A DNA stretch of 64,000 nucleotides from Epilithonimonas tenax DSM 16811 (lineage in GTDB: Bacteria; Bacteroidota; Bacteroidia; Flavobacteriales; Weeksellaceae), in NCBI RefSeq assembly GCF_000428485.1, contig NZ_AUAA01000008.1:1-64000 (forward strand). The letters run 5' to 3'. The translations under genes were made by a program, and so were the position numbers. The number at the start of each line of letters is the position of its first letter. Within the stretch, counting starts at the first letter, position 1. The notes under the pieces were generated by a model. That model was not told the origin of the DNA, ran no database searches, and worked only from the letters and a program-made list of their open reading frames with translations. This document shows positions 53,782 to 62,781 of the stretch, one piece after another.

Positions 53782-55140
53782 ATGAACAGCACCATCTCCA
53801 AGATTAAAGGAATTTTCAAGCTTTTGAAACATATCGATATTGATCAGATTGCGAAGATCTCACAAAAAGTGGATCTTCCAAAACTGATGAATCAGTTCTC
53901 CAAACTGGATGAAAATCAAATCAATGGTTTGACGAAAATGCTGGATTCATCAGGTAAGAAAAAAGAATTGCCGCCCATCAATGGCGATTTTTATGAGCTA
54001 CATTTGAAATTAACAGATGAACAAAGAGCCATCCAGCTTAAGGTGCGTGAGTTTATGGAAAAAGAGGCAAAGCCGCTGGTCAACGACTATTGGCTGCACG
54101 ATGATTTCCCACACGAACTCATCCCGAAATTCAAAAAACTGAATCTTTGCGGTGTAACCTACGATGGGTACGGTTGCCCGAATTTACCATTCCTGATGGA
54201 AGGCATCATCGCAATGGAAATTGCCAGAGTTGATGCTTCATTGGCTACATTTTTCGGTGTTCAATCCGGTTTGTCAATGGGCTCCATTTATATGTGCGGT
54301 TCCGAGGAACAAAAACAAAAATACCTCCCAGGAATGCAGCAATTTGATTTGATTGGCGCATTTGGACTCACAGAGCCAGAGGTTGGTTCCGGAGCAGCAG
54401 GCGGACTCACCACAACCTGCAAAAAAGTTGAAGGCGGATGGATTCTTAATGGGCAAAAAAAGTGGATTGGAAATGCCACGTTCGCTGACGTTATTATCAT
54501 TTGGGCAAGAGATGTAGACGATAATCAGGTGAAGGGTTTTATTGTAGAAAAAAATACGCCCGGATTTTCCGTTGAGAAGATCAGAGGAAAAATGGCACTC
54601 AGAATTGTCCAAAACGGATTGATCACAATGACAGAGTGTTTCATCGCAGATTCCCAGAAAATGGAGCACGCCAACAGTTTCAAAGACACCGCAAAAGTCC
54701 TGCAAATGACGAGAGCCGGCGTTGCGTGGATGGCTACTGGTTGCGCAAGAGGTGCTTATGAAAGTGCTTTGGACTACACCAGAAAACGAGAACAGTTCGG
54801 AAAACCGATTGCTTCTTTCCAGCTCATCCAAGGACATTTGGTAGAAATGCTGTCCAATCTTACGGCGATGCAGACTTTGGTTTTCAGATTGTCGGAAATG
54901 CAAGACCAAGATATGCTGAAAGATGAGCACGCTTCATTAGCAAAAGTCTTTTGTAGCCTTAGAACGCGTGACGTTGTAGCCCAGGCACGGGAAGTGATGG
55001 GCGGAAACGGCATTCTTCTGGAACATGATGTGGCCAGGTTTGTCGCCGATGCAGAAGCCATCTATTCCTATGAAGGAACGAAAGAAATCAATTCTTTGAT
55101 TGTCGGCCGTTCGATTACGGGAATGAGTGCGTTTGTTTAA
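53782..55140 (+). CDS. Acyl-CoA dehydrogenase, glutaryl-CoA dehydrogenase/ACX4-like
   Basis: The 452-residue flavoenzyme oxidises an acyl-CoA to the enoyl-CoA, or decarboxylates glutaryl-CoA. It has the N-terminal helical domain, FAD motif FGLTEPEVGSGAAGG, TTTCKKVEGGWILNGQKKWIGNA, REQFGKPIASFQLIQ, VMGGNGILLEHDVARF and the catalytic Glu in YSYEGTKEINSLIVGRSITG. The C-terminal VGRSITG form is typical of the glutaryl-CoA/ACX4 branch, so substrate choice stays open. There is an extra N-terminal extension of about 60 residues. Confidence 0.88.
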   Translation: MNSTISKIKGIFKLLKHIDIDQIAKISQKVDLPKLMNQFSKLDENQINGLTKMLDSSGKKKELPPINGDFYELHLKLTDEQRAIQLKVREFMEKEAKPLVNDYWLHDDFPHELIPKFKKLNLCGVTYDGYGCPNLPFLMEGIIAMEIARVDASLATFFGVQSGLSMGSIYMCGSEEQKQKYLPGMQQFDLIGAFGLTEPEVGSGAAGGLTTTCKKVEGGWILNGQKKWIGNATFADVIIIWARDVDDNQVKGFIVEKNTPGFSVEKIRGKMALRIVQNGLITMTECFIADSQKMEHANSFKDTAKVLQMTRAGVAWMATGCARGAYESALDYTRKREQFGKPIASFQLIQGHLVEMLSNLTAMQTLVFRLSEMQDQDMLKDEHASLAKVFCSLRTRDVVAQAREVMGGNGILLEHDVARFVADAEAIYSYEGTKEINSLIVGRSITGMSAFV

Positions 55141-55189
55141 CTAACTTATGATAATGGAATCTAATATTAGATTTCGTAAATTTACTCAG

Positions 55190-55732
55190 ATGAAAAAATT
55201 AGTTTTTTTAATATTAATGACCTTATTTTTGCAGCAATGTGCGCAGAAAAAAGTGGACTTAACCAAACAACCAGAACAGAAAACAATGGAAGATCACACA
55301 CACCAAAACAATCCTTACTACTCAAGAACCGATAAAACCAAACTCACGGTCTCTAATGAAGAATGGAAAAAAATCCTTCCGGCAGAGGTTTACGCCATCT
55401 CAAGAGAAGCCAATACAGAATATCCATTCACCGGAAAATACAACGAGTTTGATGAACTCGGCGAATATTACTGCGCTGTTTGTGGTAATCACTTGTTCAG
55501 ATCCAGCTCCAAATTTGCAAGCACTTGTGGCTGGCCAAGTTTCTTTGAAGCGGACAAGGAAGGCGTGAGCTACAAACGAGATTCCACCCACGGAATGGAA
55601 AGAATCGAAGTTCTTTGCAAACGCTGCGATTCGCATTTAGGGCACGTCTTCAATGATGGTCCGCCACCGACTGGAACTAGATTCTGTATGAATTCTGTAA
55701 GTTTGGATTTTCAGCCAGATAGTAAAAAGTAG
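55190..55732 (+). CDS. msrB: Peptide-methionine (R)-S-oxide reductase, lipoprotein type
   Basis: The roughly 180-residue enzyme repairs methionine-R-sulfoxide in proteins. A lipobox-like LFLQQCAQ gives a likely lipoprotein. The MsrB domain (from about residue 55) has two zinc CxxC pairs (YYCAVCG, CKRCDSH), the CGWPSFFE substrate loop and the nucleophile in TRFCMNSVSL. ATG 55190 is chosen for the signal peptide; an ATG at 55148 adds unrelated residues. The enzyme probably acts in the periplasm. Confidence 0.92.
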   Translation: MKKLVFLILMTLFLQQCAQKKVDLTKQPEQKTMEDHTHQNNPYYSRTDKTKLTVSNEEWKKILPAEVYAISREANTEYPFTGKYNEFDELGEYYCAVCGNHLFRSSSKFASTCGWPSFFEADKEGVSYKRDSTHGMERIEVLCKRCDSHLGHVFNDGPPPTGTRFCMNSVSLDFQPDSKK

Positions 55733-55784
55733 AATTATTTTGGTAGCTATTGACTTTGTCGAAAGCAATCTTAATTTTTTTATG

Positions 55785-55888
55785 GCAGCTTTTCCGCCTT
55801 CCACTCCCAATCTTTTTTGCAGACGATTTTCAGTTTAATAGAACTTGTTACCACGCAAAAAAGGATTTCCGCTCAAGTCGGGCTGCGA
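55785..55888. repeat. Dispersed intergenic repeat, copy F
   Basis: It reads ggcagcttttccgccttcca, ctcccaatcttttttgc, an inner AT-rich stretch, then cgcaaaaaaggatttccgct and caagtcgggctgc. The start matches copy A and the end matches copies C and E. It lies in the 319-base gap between msrB and the SDR gene. Confidence 0.65.
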
Positions 55889-55911
55889 ATCATTCGACAT
55901 TTTAAAAGACT

Positions 55912-55942
55912 AAAAATCCTGAAACTATTTCGGGATTTTTTA
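55912..55942 (+). terminator. Terminator downstream of msrB and repeat copy F
   Basis: AAAATCCTGAAAC pairs with TTTCGGGATTTTT with one mismatch, followed by T. It is almost the same structure as the one at 38125. Confidence 0.7.
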
Positions 55943-56022
55943 TTTGACAATGAACCCAAAATTTGCTCAATCTGCGAGAAAATTATCACCAAGAAATTAG
56001 CTGAATTAAACTTAATCATCCT

Positions 56023-56030
56023 TAATTTTG
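56023..56030 (+). promoter_or_regulatory. -7 element of the SDR operon
   Basis: TAATTTTG fits TAnnTTTG and lies 21 bases before the TTG start codon at 56052. No -33 TTTG at good distance was seen. Confidence 0.4.
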
Positions 56031-56051
56031 TACTTCTAAATCTTAATAAAA

Positions 56052-56801
56052 TTGAAAACAATATTCATCACCGGAGCCACTTCCGGAATAGGAAAAGCAA
56101 CCGCCATTCTCTTGGCAAAACAAAAAAACAGAATCATTCTCTGCGGAAGAAACAAAACCGTTCTCGAGGAATTGAAAACTGAATTATCAAAAGAAACGGA
56201 AGTGTACACTTTAAGTTTTGACGTCAGAAATTCTGATGAGGTTTTTGAAGCCATCAACGCACTACCCGAAGATTGGAAAAATATTGATGTTCTCATCAAC
56301 AACGCAGGAAATGCCCACGGATTAGATTCTATCGCAGACGGAAATCCCGACGACTGGAATGCAATGATGGACGGAAATGTGAAAGGTCTGCTCTACGTTT
56401 CCCAGCCAATCATTAAATTAATGAAAGAAAAGCAAAACGGACAGATCATCAATATCAGTTCGGTGGCAGCAAGGCAGACTTACGCCAACGGTGTGGTTTA
56501 TTGTGCTTCGAAAAGAGCCGTCGATGTGATCTCGGAAGGGATGAGACTGGAGCTGACAGAATTCGGGATCCGTGTGACCAACATCCAACCTGGCGCTGTG
56601 GAAACTGATTTTTCCAAAGTACGATTCAAAGGAGATGATGACAGAGCTGCTACTGTTTATGCAGGTTACGAACCATTAATTGCGGAAGATATTGCTGATG
56701 CGATTGCATATTGCATCAATGTTCCGGAACGTGTTTCGATTGCAGAATTTACTATCTATCCAAAAGCGCAGGCAGAACCAAGAACGATTTACAGGAAATA
56801 A
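56052..56801 (+). CDS. SDR-family NADP(H) oxidoreductase (YdfG-like), TTG start
   Basis: The 249-residue short-chain dehydrogenase has TGATSGIGKATAILLA, NNAGNA, INISSVAAR, and the catalytic Tyr and Lys in YCASKRAVD. It is closest in style to YdfG-type hydroxyacid/serine dehydrogenases with loose substrate choice. The start codon is TTG at 56052, since the conserved KTIFITGATSG begins right there and no ATG precedes it in frame. The TAA stop overlaps the ATG of the next gene (TAATG). Confidence 0.9.
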   Translation: MKTIFITGATSGIGKATAILLAKQKNRIILCGRNKTVLEELKTELSKETEVYTLSFDVRNSDEVFEAINALPEDWKNIDVLINNAGNAHGLDSIADGNPDDWNAMMDGNVKGLLYVSQPIIKLMKEKQNGQIINISSVAARQTYANGVVYCASKRAVDVISEGMRLELTEFGIRVTNIQPGAVETDFSKVRFKGDDDRAATVYAGYEPLIAEDIADAIAYCINVPERVSIAEFTIYPKAQAEPRTIYRK

Positions 56802-57235
56802 TGAAAGCATTTTTCAGTTTTCTATTTCTCGTTTGTTTCGTCTTCGGATTTTCTCAAAATAATTCAAAGCAGGTAAAAGCATTATTAAGTCAAGTTTCAA
56901 AGCTTGATGCGCTGATGCAGAATAATGATTCCCAAATTCTGGATTTGTTTTCTGAAGATGTTTCGTTCGGGCATTCCAACGGCTGGGTTCAAAATTACCA
57001 GAATTTCAAAGCAGATTTCGAGTCCGGAAAAGTGAAATATCAGTCTGTCAATCAATCCGAATTAAAGGAATTTAAAATCAAGAATAAATTCGCAAACGTC
57101 AGAAGAATCATCGCTGTAAAAGGACTTTACAAAAATGAAATCTTCGAAATGAAACTTTCCGTTCTGGAATTCTGGATCCACCAAAAAGGAATCTGGAAAT
57201 TGTGGAGCAGGCAAAGTGTGACAATTAAAGTTTAG
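56801..57235 (+). CDS. Secreted NTF2-like (DUF4440) protein
   Basis: The roughly 144-residue protein has a signal peptide (KAFFSFLFLVCFVFGFSQ). An NTF2-like fold of the DUF4440 type follows: LLSQVSKLDALMQNNDSQILDLFSEDVSFGHSNGWVQN and VLEFWIHQKGIWKLWSRQSV. These proteins are small binding or isomerase-like folds with no fixed function. It is translationally coupled to the SDR gene by a 1-base overlap. A longer frame starting inside the SDR gene is not real. Confidence 0.8.
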   Translation: MKAFFSFLFLVCFVFGFSQNNSKQVKALLSQVSKLDALMQNNDSQILDLFSEDVSFGHSNGWVQNYQNFKADFESGKVKYQSVNQSELKEFKIKNKFANVRRIIAVKGLYKNEIFEMKLSVLEFWIHQKGIWKLWSRQSVTIKV

Positions 57236-57275
57236 ATTTTATATTGATACATTTCTAAATTGTTAAATTAGCGGA

Positions 57276-57962
57276 ATGAAAATTCTCCACATAGAAACCT
57301 CCTCCAAAAACTGCTCCGTTGCCATTTCCGATGGTGAAAAATTGTTGTGTCTTTGCGAAGAAGTTTCCGATAATTACAAACAGTCAGAAAGTCTTCACAG
57401 TTTTGTAGAATGGGCTTTGGAAGGCGCAGAGATTTCTCTGAAGGATTTGGATGCGATTTCTCTTGGGAAAGGTCCGGGCTCTTACACAGGTCTTAGGATT
57501 GGTGCTGCTTCGGCAAAAGGGTTTTGCTATGGTTTAAAACTTCCGTTGATTGCGATTAATTCCTTGGATTCTATGGTAGAAGAATTTGTAAATCAAGGTT
57601 TCGAATTGATTATTCCGTTGATTGATGCCAGAAGAATGGAAGTGTACACCGCATTTTTTGATGGAACTTCCGGCGAAATGATAAAGGAAACGGAGGCTAA
57701 AGTCCTGGACGAAAATTCGTTTTCAGAATTGTCTGAGAAGAAAGTGCTGTTCATCGGCGACGGCGCAAAAAAAGCACAAGAAATTCTTAATCTTCCAAAT
57801 GCAGCATTCAAATCCGATATTTTCCCTTCTGCAAAAGGATTAATTAAAAAATCAGTAGAGAAATTCAATCAAAAATATTTTGAAGATACCGCTTATTTTG
57901 AACCGTTTTATTTGAAAGATTTCCAAGGGATTAAGAAGGCAGACCGCATAAAAAAATCCTGA
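57276..57962 (+). CDS. tsaB: tRNA threonylcarbamoyladenosine biosynthesis protein TsaB
   Basis: The 228-residue protein partners TsaD and TsaE in making the t6A37 base of ANN-decoding tRNAs. It has the ASKHA start (ILHIETSSKNCSVAISDG), the HSFVEWAL segment, and DAISLGKGPGSYTGLRIGAASAKGFCYGL. It is full length and probably essential. Its last codons overlap a terminator stem. Confidence 0.92.
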   Translation: MKILHIETSSKNCSVAISDGEKLLCLCEEVSDNYKQSESLHSFVEWALEGAEISLKDLDAISLGKGPGSYTGLRIGAASAKGFCYGLKLPLIAINSLDSMVEEFVNQGFELIIPLIDARRMEVYTAFFDGTSGEMIKETEAKVLDENSFSELSEKKVLFIGDGAKKAQEILNLPNAAFKSDIFPSAKGLIKKSVEKFNQKYFEDTAYFEPFYLKDFQGIKKADRIKKS

Positions 57963-57980
57963 TTGGGTCAGGATTTTTAA
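57951..57980. terminator. Terminator overlapping the tsaB end
   Basis: AAAAATCCTGA and TCAGGATTTTT pair around a 5-base loop. The left arm lies inside the last codons and stop of tsaB. T runs on both strands also suit the convergent sugar dehydrogenase gene. Confidence 0.8.
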
Positions 57981-57982
57981 GT

Positions 57983-59182
57983 TTATTTCTTAGAAACTTT
58001 ATAGAGTTTGCCACTGTCGGTTATTCCATAAAGATTCCCATCCATTCCGTTCAAAACATCCCGGAATCTTTCGTTTTGATCCAGAAGCAAACGTTCTTCG
58101 CCCACTACTTTATTGTCTTTGATGACGATTCTGTTGATGTGCTCGCCACTAAGGCAACCAATGAATAGGTTGTTCTTCCATTCCTCAATATTTCCTGTGT
58201 AGAAAGTCACACCGCTTGGCGAAACCACAGGATCCCAATAGTAAACGGGCTGTTCTGTTCCGGCTTTCTGTGTGGTTCCGTTGTTGATTTTTCCGCCGGT
58301 ATATTCGATTCCGTAAGATACATCGCCCCAACCGTAATTTTTCCCAGGTTGGATCAGGTTGATTTCGTCGCCACCTCTTGGCCCCATTTCGATATCCCAA
58401 AGCTGTCCTTTTTCATCAAGAGCCATTCCTTGTGGATTTCGGATTCCGTAAGCATAGATCTCAGGTTTATATCCTTCTTTTCCGATGAATGGATTTCCGG
58501 GTGCCGGTTTTCCGTCTTTTGTTATTTTTAAAATTTTGCCGAGATAGTTATCCGTTTTCTGAGCGTAAACTCTCGTTTGTTTGTCTGATCTTTCGCCAGT
58601 ACTCACGAAAATATTTCCGTCTTTATCAAAAACCAGACGGCTTCCGTAATGTTTGTCTCCGTCATACGTTGGCGTGGCGCGGAAAATTACTTTGACTTCA
58701 GCAATGCTTGTGAGATCCGAAGATAATTTTCCCTTGGCAACAGCTGTATGATTGCCATCCTGATAGGGTTCTGAAAAGCTAAAATAGATGATTTTATTCG
58801 TTTTGAAATCCGGATCCAGAGCCACATCCAACATGCCGCCTTGACCCTTGTCGTCCACTTTTGGAAATCCATTGATTTTGAAAACTTGTTTTCCGTCTGC
58901 TGAAACCACGTTCATAAAACCGGATTTTTCTGTGATTAAGAATCTTCCATCCGGCAAATTAATAATTCCCCATGGTTTGCCGAGTGCGGTACTCAGGACT
59001 TCTACATCGTAAGGCGTTACCGTTTTGACAGGTGCACTTCTGGTTTGACCAGCAAAAGCCGGTTTGTAATTTGTGTTGGGCTTTTCTTCCTGTGCAGTTG
59101 GTTTACTAGGCTGTCCTTTCCATTGGCAAGAATACAAAAGGAAGAAACAGGAAAAAAGTGTTGGTAATGTTGATTTTAGCAT
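57983..59182 (-). CDS. PQQ-dependent sugar dehydrogenase-like lipoprotein
   Basis: The roughly 399-residue protein has a lipobox (FFLLYSCQW), a disordered linker, then a six-bladed propeller of the GDH-B/aldose sugar dehydrogenase (YliI-like) type: LGKPWGIINLPDGRFLITEKSG, GQGGMLDVALDPDF, HYGSRLVFDKDGNIFVSTGER, YGIRNPQGMALDEKG, and EMGPRGGDEINLIQPGKNYGWG. It probably oxidises aldoses in the periplasm with PQQ. ATG 59182 fits the signal peptide; a frame from 59293 adds unrelated residues. Confidence 0.9.
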   Translation of the reverse strand: MLKSTLPTLFSCFFLLYSCQWKGQPSKPTAQEEKPNTNYKPAFAGQTRSAPVKTVTPYDVEVLSTALGKPWGIINLPDGRFLITEKSGFMNVVSADGKQVFKINGFPKVDDKGQGGMLDVALDPDFKTNKIIYFSFSEPYQDGNHTAVAKGKLSSDLTSIAEVKVIFRATPTYDGDKHYGSRLVFDKDGNIFVSTGERSDKQTRVYAQKTDNYLGKILKITKDGKPAPGNPFIGKEGYKPEIYAYGIRNPQGMALDEKGQLWDIEMGPRGGDEINLIQPGKNYGWGDVSYGIEYTGGKINNGTTQKAGTEQPVYYWDPVVSPSGVTFYTGNIEEWKNNLFIGCLSGEHINRIVIKDNKVVGEERLLLDQNERFRDVLNGMDGNLYGITDSGKLYKVSKK

Positions 59183-59363
59183 AAGATTTATTTTGTTGAA
59201 GAAGATGAAAAAATAATGCCACCAAATGGGAAGTGCAGTCAAATCTCTTTGCGTTCTCATTATAATGGATAAAGTAGCTTTTCTCTGGATCATTAGATTA
59301 TCGATATTTGTTATAAATTAGACATATCGTTGTGTTTTGTTTATTTTTTTAATAAAAAAAATA

Positions 59364-59371
59364 TATTTTTG
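59364..59371 (+). promoter_or_regulatory. -7 element of the TonB receptor gene
   Basis: TATTTTTG lies 15 bases before the ATG. A TTTG at 59336-59339 is 24 bases upstream of it, slightly longer than the usual spacer. Confidence 0.45.
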
Positions 59372-59386
59372 ATTAAAATTTGACAG

Positions 59387-61855
59387 ATGAATAAAGGAAT
59401 TAAAAAAATAAGCGTGATTTTCTTTTTAGGAGCTACGACACTTTATTTTGCACAAACTACAAAAGATAGCCTTTCTGGAGAGACATCAGTGGATGAAGTT
59501 ACCATTATAGGATCCCGTAATAAAAAGAGAACGGTTACCAATACTGCTGTTCCTGTAGACGTGATAGATGTGAAGCAGATCAGCCAATCTACGGGTCAGG
59601 TAGATGTCAATCAACTTTTGCAGTTTGCTGCACCATCTTTCAACTCCAACAAACAGTCAGGATCCGATGGAGCAGACGCGGTAGATCCCGCAACTTTAAG
59701 AGGTTTGGGCCCAGATCAAACCTTGCTATTACTGAATGGAAAAAGATACCATCAGTCATCATTAGTCAATATTTTTGGAACTAGAGGTCGCGGAAATAGT
59801 GGTTCGGATCTCAACACAATTCCTGTGGGTGCCATAAAAAGAGTAGAGATTCTAAGAGACGGTGCTTCTGCACAATATGGTTCTGATGCGATTGCCGGTG
59901 TGATCAATGTGGTTCTGAATGATAGAAACCACGGTTTTGAAGGTAGCGCTTTCTATGGCGCCAATCTTTTTAAAAGTCCAGGAGATAATGATGTTGTTTC
60001 TGATAAAAAAATAGATGGCAATACCTTTGATTTCAGCGGAAACCTTGGAACAAAAATAGGAACCAAAGGCGGTTTTGGAAACTTTACGCTAGAACTTATC
60101 AATAAAGATTATGCCATCAGAAATGCCAATCCTGAAAAACATGACGCACCCAGACAACGCTTTGGTGATGCAAAATCAAACAACATCTACTTCTTTGGAA
60201 ATGTAGAAGTTCCAGTAACAGATGGCGTGACATTCTATTCACAGCCCGGATTTTCTTACCGTAATACCAAAGCTTACGCCTGGACAAGAACGGCAGATGC
60301 AGATGGCAATATTCCTGAAATATATCCTGATGGATTCAACCCGATCCAGAATACTAAGATCTCAGATTTTACTTTTGACAATGGTTTGAAGTTCAAATGG
60401 GGCGATTGGGATTTTGATTTTTATAATGCATTTGGTAATAACAGATTTATCTACCAGATTGATAATACCATCAATGCGACTCTTGGGGTAAAATCACCGA
60501 CGAGTTTTGACGCAGGTGGGCACTCGCTTTCTCAAAACGTGACAGGACTTAGTACCACCAAAGCATTTGATTTTTTAGAAGGGTTTAACCTTGCAATGGG
60601 AACAGAATTCCGCTCTGAGAAATTCAATATCATAAAAGGACAGGAGAGTTCTTACGCCAGTTATGACATCAATGGAAATGTGGCCACAGCAAATACGCCT
60701 AAAAATCTTCTGGTACAAGTTCCTGGAAGTGGGACAGATCCGGATACCAACCCTGTCCGATATCGGCCTGGTGGTTCTCAGGGTTTTCCCGGCTATTCTA
60801 CCGAGTTAGGCAAAAGCAGGAATAACTTTGCCGCTTATGTAGACACCGAACTTGATATCACAAAAAACTGGATGATTAGCGCAGCCGTTAGGTTCGAGAA
60901 TTACAGTGATTTTGGAAGTACTTTGAACGGAAAGTTTGCAACCAGATATAACATAACCCCACAATTTGCACTCAGAGGTTCTGTTTCTACAGGATTCCGG
61001 GCGCCTTCTCTGGTTCAGAAATATTACAGTTTACAGTTTACGAACTTTCAGGGCGGAAACCTAGTGACCGTTCAGCTGGCTTCCAATGACAGCGAATTAG
61101 CACAAAAGGCATACATTCCCCAACTGAAACAGGAGACTTCTCTTAATGGAAGCGCCGGATTTACCTTTAATACAGGAAAATTTACCGCTACAGTGGATGG
61201 ATATTACATCAAAGTAAAAGACAGAATTGTTTTAACAGGAACATTTGATACCGACGATGATGTTATTGGCGAAACGCTTACAGAGATGAAAGTAGACCAA
61301 GCTCAGTTTTTCAGCAACGCTGTGGATACAAAATCCCAAGGTGTCGATGTTATTCTGACATATACCACAGATTTAGGTCCGGGCAAATTATCCACAACAT
61401 TGGCCGGCAATTACAACAAAATGGAAATTACCGATGTTCATACACCGCCGCAATTGGCAGGAAAAGAAGATGTATTTCTTAGTCCAAGGGAAAGGGCTTT
61501 TATTTTGGCATCTGCCCCGAAAACGAAAATCAACCTGAATCTAAATTATAAAATTAAAAAATTCAATGCCAATCTGCAATTGGTAAGGTTTGATAAAGTG
61601 ACTTTGGTAGGCTACAATGGTCCGGATGATTTCCAAATTTATACACCAAGAGTGACCACAGATTTTTCCGTAGGTTATGAATTTACAAAAAATCTATCTT
61701 GGACCATCGGAGGCAAAAACGTCTTCAACAGATATGCAACATTGCAGTATGGTGCTGTTTCTGATGGAAATACAGAGTCTGGAGGTATTTTTGATCCAGT
61801 TCAGATGGGCTTCTCCGGAAGACAGATCTTCACGCGAGTGAATTTTAAATTTTAA
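59387..61855 (+). CDS. TonB-dependent receptor
   Basis: The 822-residue outer-membrane protein has a signal peptide (to about TLYFAQ), a TonB box-like DEVTIIGSRNKKRT, a plug (QLLQFAAPSFNSNKQ, PATLRGLGPDQTLLLLNGKRYHQSS, VEILRDGASAQYGSDAIAGVINVVL) and a barrel ending in QIFTRVNFKF. It has no carboxypeptidase-like domain. The long LRGLGPDQTLLLLNGKR plug is common in receptors for iron complexes or oligomers, but the substrate is unknown. Confidence 0.9.
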   Translation: MNKGIKKISVIFFLGATTLYFAQTTKDSLSGETSVDEVTIIGSRNKKRTVTNTAVPVDVIDVKQISQSTGQVDVNQLLQFAAPSFNSNKQSGSDGADAVDPATLRGLGPDQTLLLLNGKRYHQSSLVNIFGTRGRGNSGSDLNTIPVGAIKRVEILRDGASAQYGSDAIAGVINVVLNDRNHGFEGSAFYGANLFKSPGDNDVVSDKKIDGNTFDFSGNLGTKIGTKGGFGNFTLELINKDYAIRNANPEKHDAPRQRFGDAKSNNIYFFGNVEVPVTDGVTFYSQPGFSYRNTKAYAWTRTADADGNIPEIYPDGFNPIQNTKISDFTFDNGLKFKWGDWDFDFYNAFGNNRFIYQIDNTINATLGVKSPTSFDAGGHSLSQNVTGLSTTKAFDFLEGFNLAMGTEFRSEKFNIIKGQESSYASYDINGNVATANTPKNLLVQVPGSGTDPDTNPVRYRPGGSQGFPGYSTELGKSRNNFAAYVDTELDITKNWMISAAVRFENYSDFGSTLNGKFATRYNITPQFALRGSVSTGFRAPSLVQKYYSLQFTNFQGGNLVTVQLASNDSELAQKAYIPQLKQETSLNGSAGFTFNTGKFTATVDGYYIKVKDRIVLTGTFDTDDDVIGETLTEMKVDQAQFFSNAVDTKSQGVDVILTYTTDLGPGKLSTTLAGNYNKMEITDVHTPPQLAGKEDVFLSPRERAFILASAPKTKINLNLNYKIKKFNANLQLVRFDKVTLVGYNGPDDFQIYTPRVTTDFSVGYEFTKNLSWTIGGKNVFNRYATLQYGAVSDGNTESGGIFDPVQMGFSGRQIFTRVNFKF

Positions 61856-61879
61856 TACAACGAACTAACTACTTCTTGG

Positions 61880-61911
61880 AAAGGATTCAATTTTTATTGA
61901 GTCCTTTTTTG
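61880..61911. terminator. Terminator between TonB receptor and lipoprotein gene
   Basis: AAAGGATTCAAT pairs with ATTGAGTCCTTTTTT with one mismatch around a 4-base loop. It overlaps the 3' end of the convergent lipoprotein gene. Confidence 0.75.
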
Positions 61912-62339
61912 ATATTAATGCTATCCGTTTTGTTACTGTCTTTGTAATAAGTTTTGATGTATTCCAATTTCCCATTATCATCATAAAATTTCCATTTCCC
62001 GTGATAATACCAAAGTATTGACTGATGATCTTCTATCGTTTTGGAAACGCCTTTTTTTAGAATTTTACCATTTGGATAATAGAATTTTGTGCGTGTGATG
62101 CTGTCTTTGAATTTGTCTTTTTGATAAAGCGCACCATTAAGATAAACTTTCCAAACTCCGGTTTTTTCTCCCTTTTTATATTTTCCGATACTCACATACT
62201 TTTGATCAGGATAATCGTCTTTTTCCACCCACTTTCCAGTTTTCAACTTAACATTTTTTCTGACGGTTTGGTATTGATTCACTTCGTTTTTACAGGAAAT
62301 TAGAGTCAAAAAAAAGAACATAAATAATTTTTTCATCAA
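61887..62339 (-). CDS. MORN-repeat-like (YwqK-type) lipoprotein
   Basis: The 150-residue protein has a lipobox (FFFLTLISCKN). Repeats resembling MORN or YwqK-type units follow: SIGKYKKGEKTGVWKVYLNGALYQK, FYYPNGKILKKGV, LWYYHGKWKFYDDNGKLEYIKTYYK. Such proteins are often called antitoxin-like in databases, but no toxin gene is adjacent here. The start may be the second Met. The function is unknown. Confidence 0.75.
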   Translation of the reverse strand: MMKKLFMFFFLTLISCKNEVNQYQTVRKNVKLKTGKWVEKDDYPDQKYVSIGKYKKGEKTGVWKVYLNGALYQKDKFKDSITRTKFYYPNGKILKKGVSKTIEDHQSILWYYHGKWKFYDDNGKLEYIKTYYKDSNKTDSINIKKGLNKN

Positions 62340-62374
62340 TTTTTTTTCAAAGATAACATAATTTCAAATTTTAA

Positions 62375-62409
62375 TTCTACATTTGTAGAACAAAATACAT
62401 ATTTGTAGA
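62375..62409 (+). promoter_or_regulatory. BlaI-type operator and promoter
   Basis: Two dyads of the BlaI/MecI TACA...TGTA type occur: TTCTACATTTGTAGAA (62375-62390) and TACATATTTGTA (62396-62407). The first contains TACATTTG, a match to the -7 box TAnnTTTG (62379-62386), so the repressor would cover the promoter. The second ends 3 bases before the ATG of blaI, giving negative autoregulation. Confidence 0.7.
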
Positions 62410-62781
62410 ATGAACGAGCAAAAACTGACAGACACCGAAATCATCTTAATGGAAATCCTCTGGAAAAAAGAAAAGGTTTTTATGAAAGATATTTTGGAAG
62501 ATTATGCAGACCCGAAACCTGCCTCAACAACCATCGCAACCTTGTTGAAAAGAATGCAGAACAAAGATCTGGTAGGCTACAAACTTTACGGAAATTCAAG
62601 AGAATATTTCCCAAAAGTGAAGAAAGAAGATTATTTCCAAGGCGAAATGACTTCTATGATTGACCGTTTTTTCAACAGTTCCGTGAGCCAGTTTGCATCA
62701 TTTTTCACATCCAATTCCAAACTTTCTCAGAAACAACTGAAAGAACTTAGAGATATTATCGACAAAGAAATAGAACCGTAA
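62410..62781 (+). CDS. BlaI/MecI/CopY family repressor
   Basis: The 123-residue protein has the winged-helix fold of BlaI: LTDTEIILMEILWKKEKVFMKDILEDY, PASTTIATLLKRMQNKDLVGY, and a helical dimerisation tail with SFFTSNSKLSQKQLKELRDII. It represses its own operon until a signal from the M56 partner causes cleavage or release. Its stop overlaps the start of the partner gene (TAATG). Confidence 0.92.
   Translation: MNEQKLTDTEIILMEILWKKEKVFMKDILEDYADPKPASTTIATLLKRMQNKDLVGYKLYGNSREYFPKVKKEDYFQGEMTSMIDRFFNSSVSQFASFFTSNSKLSQKQLKELRDIIDKEIEP

Noticed and set aside
54274-54930. 218-codon frame antisense to the acyl-CoA dehydrogenase gene
   Set aside because: Shadow of a strongly conserved gene; no domain recognised.
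61887-62339. YwqK-like lipoprotein as the antitoxin of a toxin-antitoxin pair
   Set aside because: No toxin-like gene is adjacent and the protein carries a lipobox, so it acts outside the cytosol.
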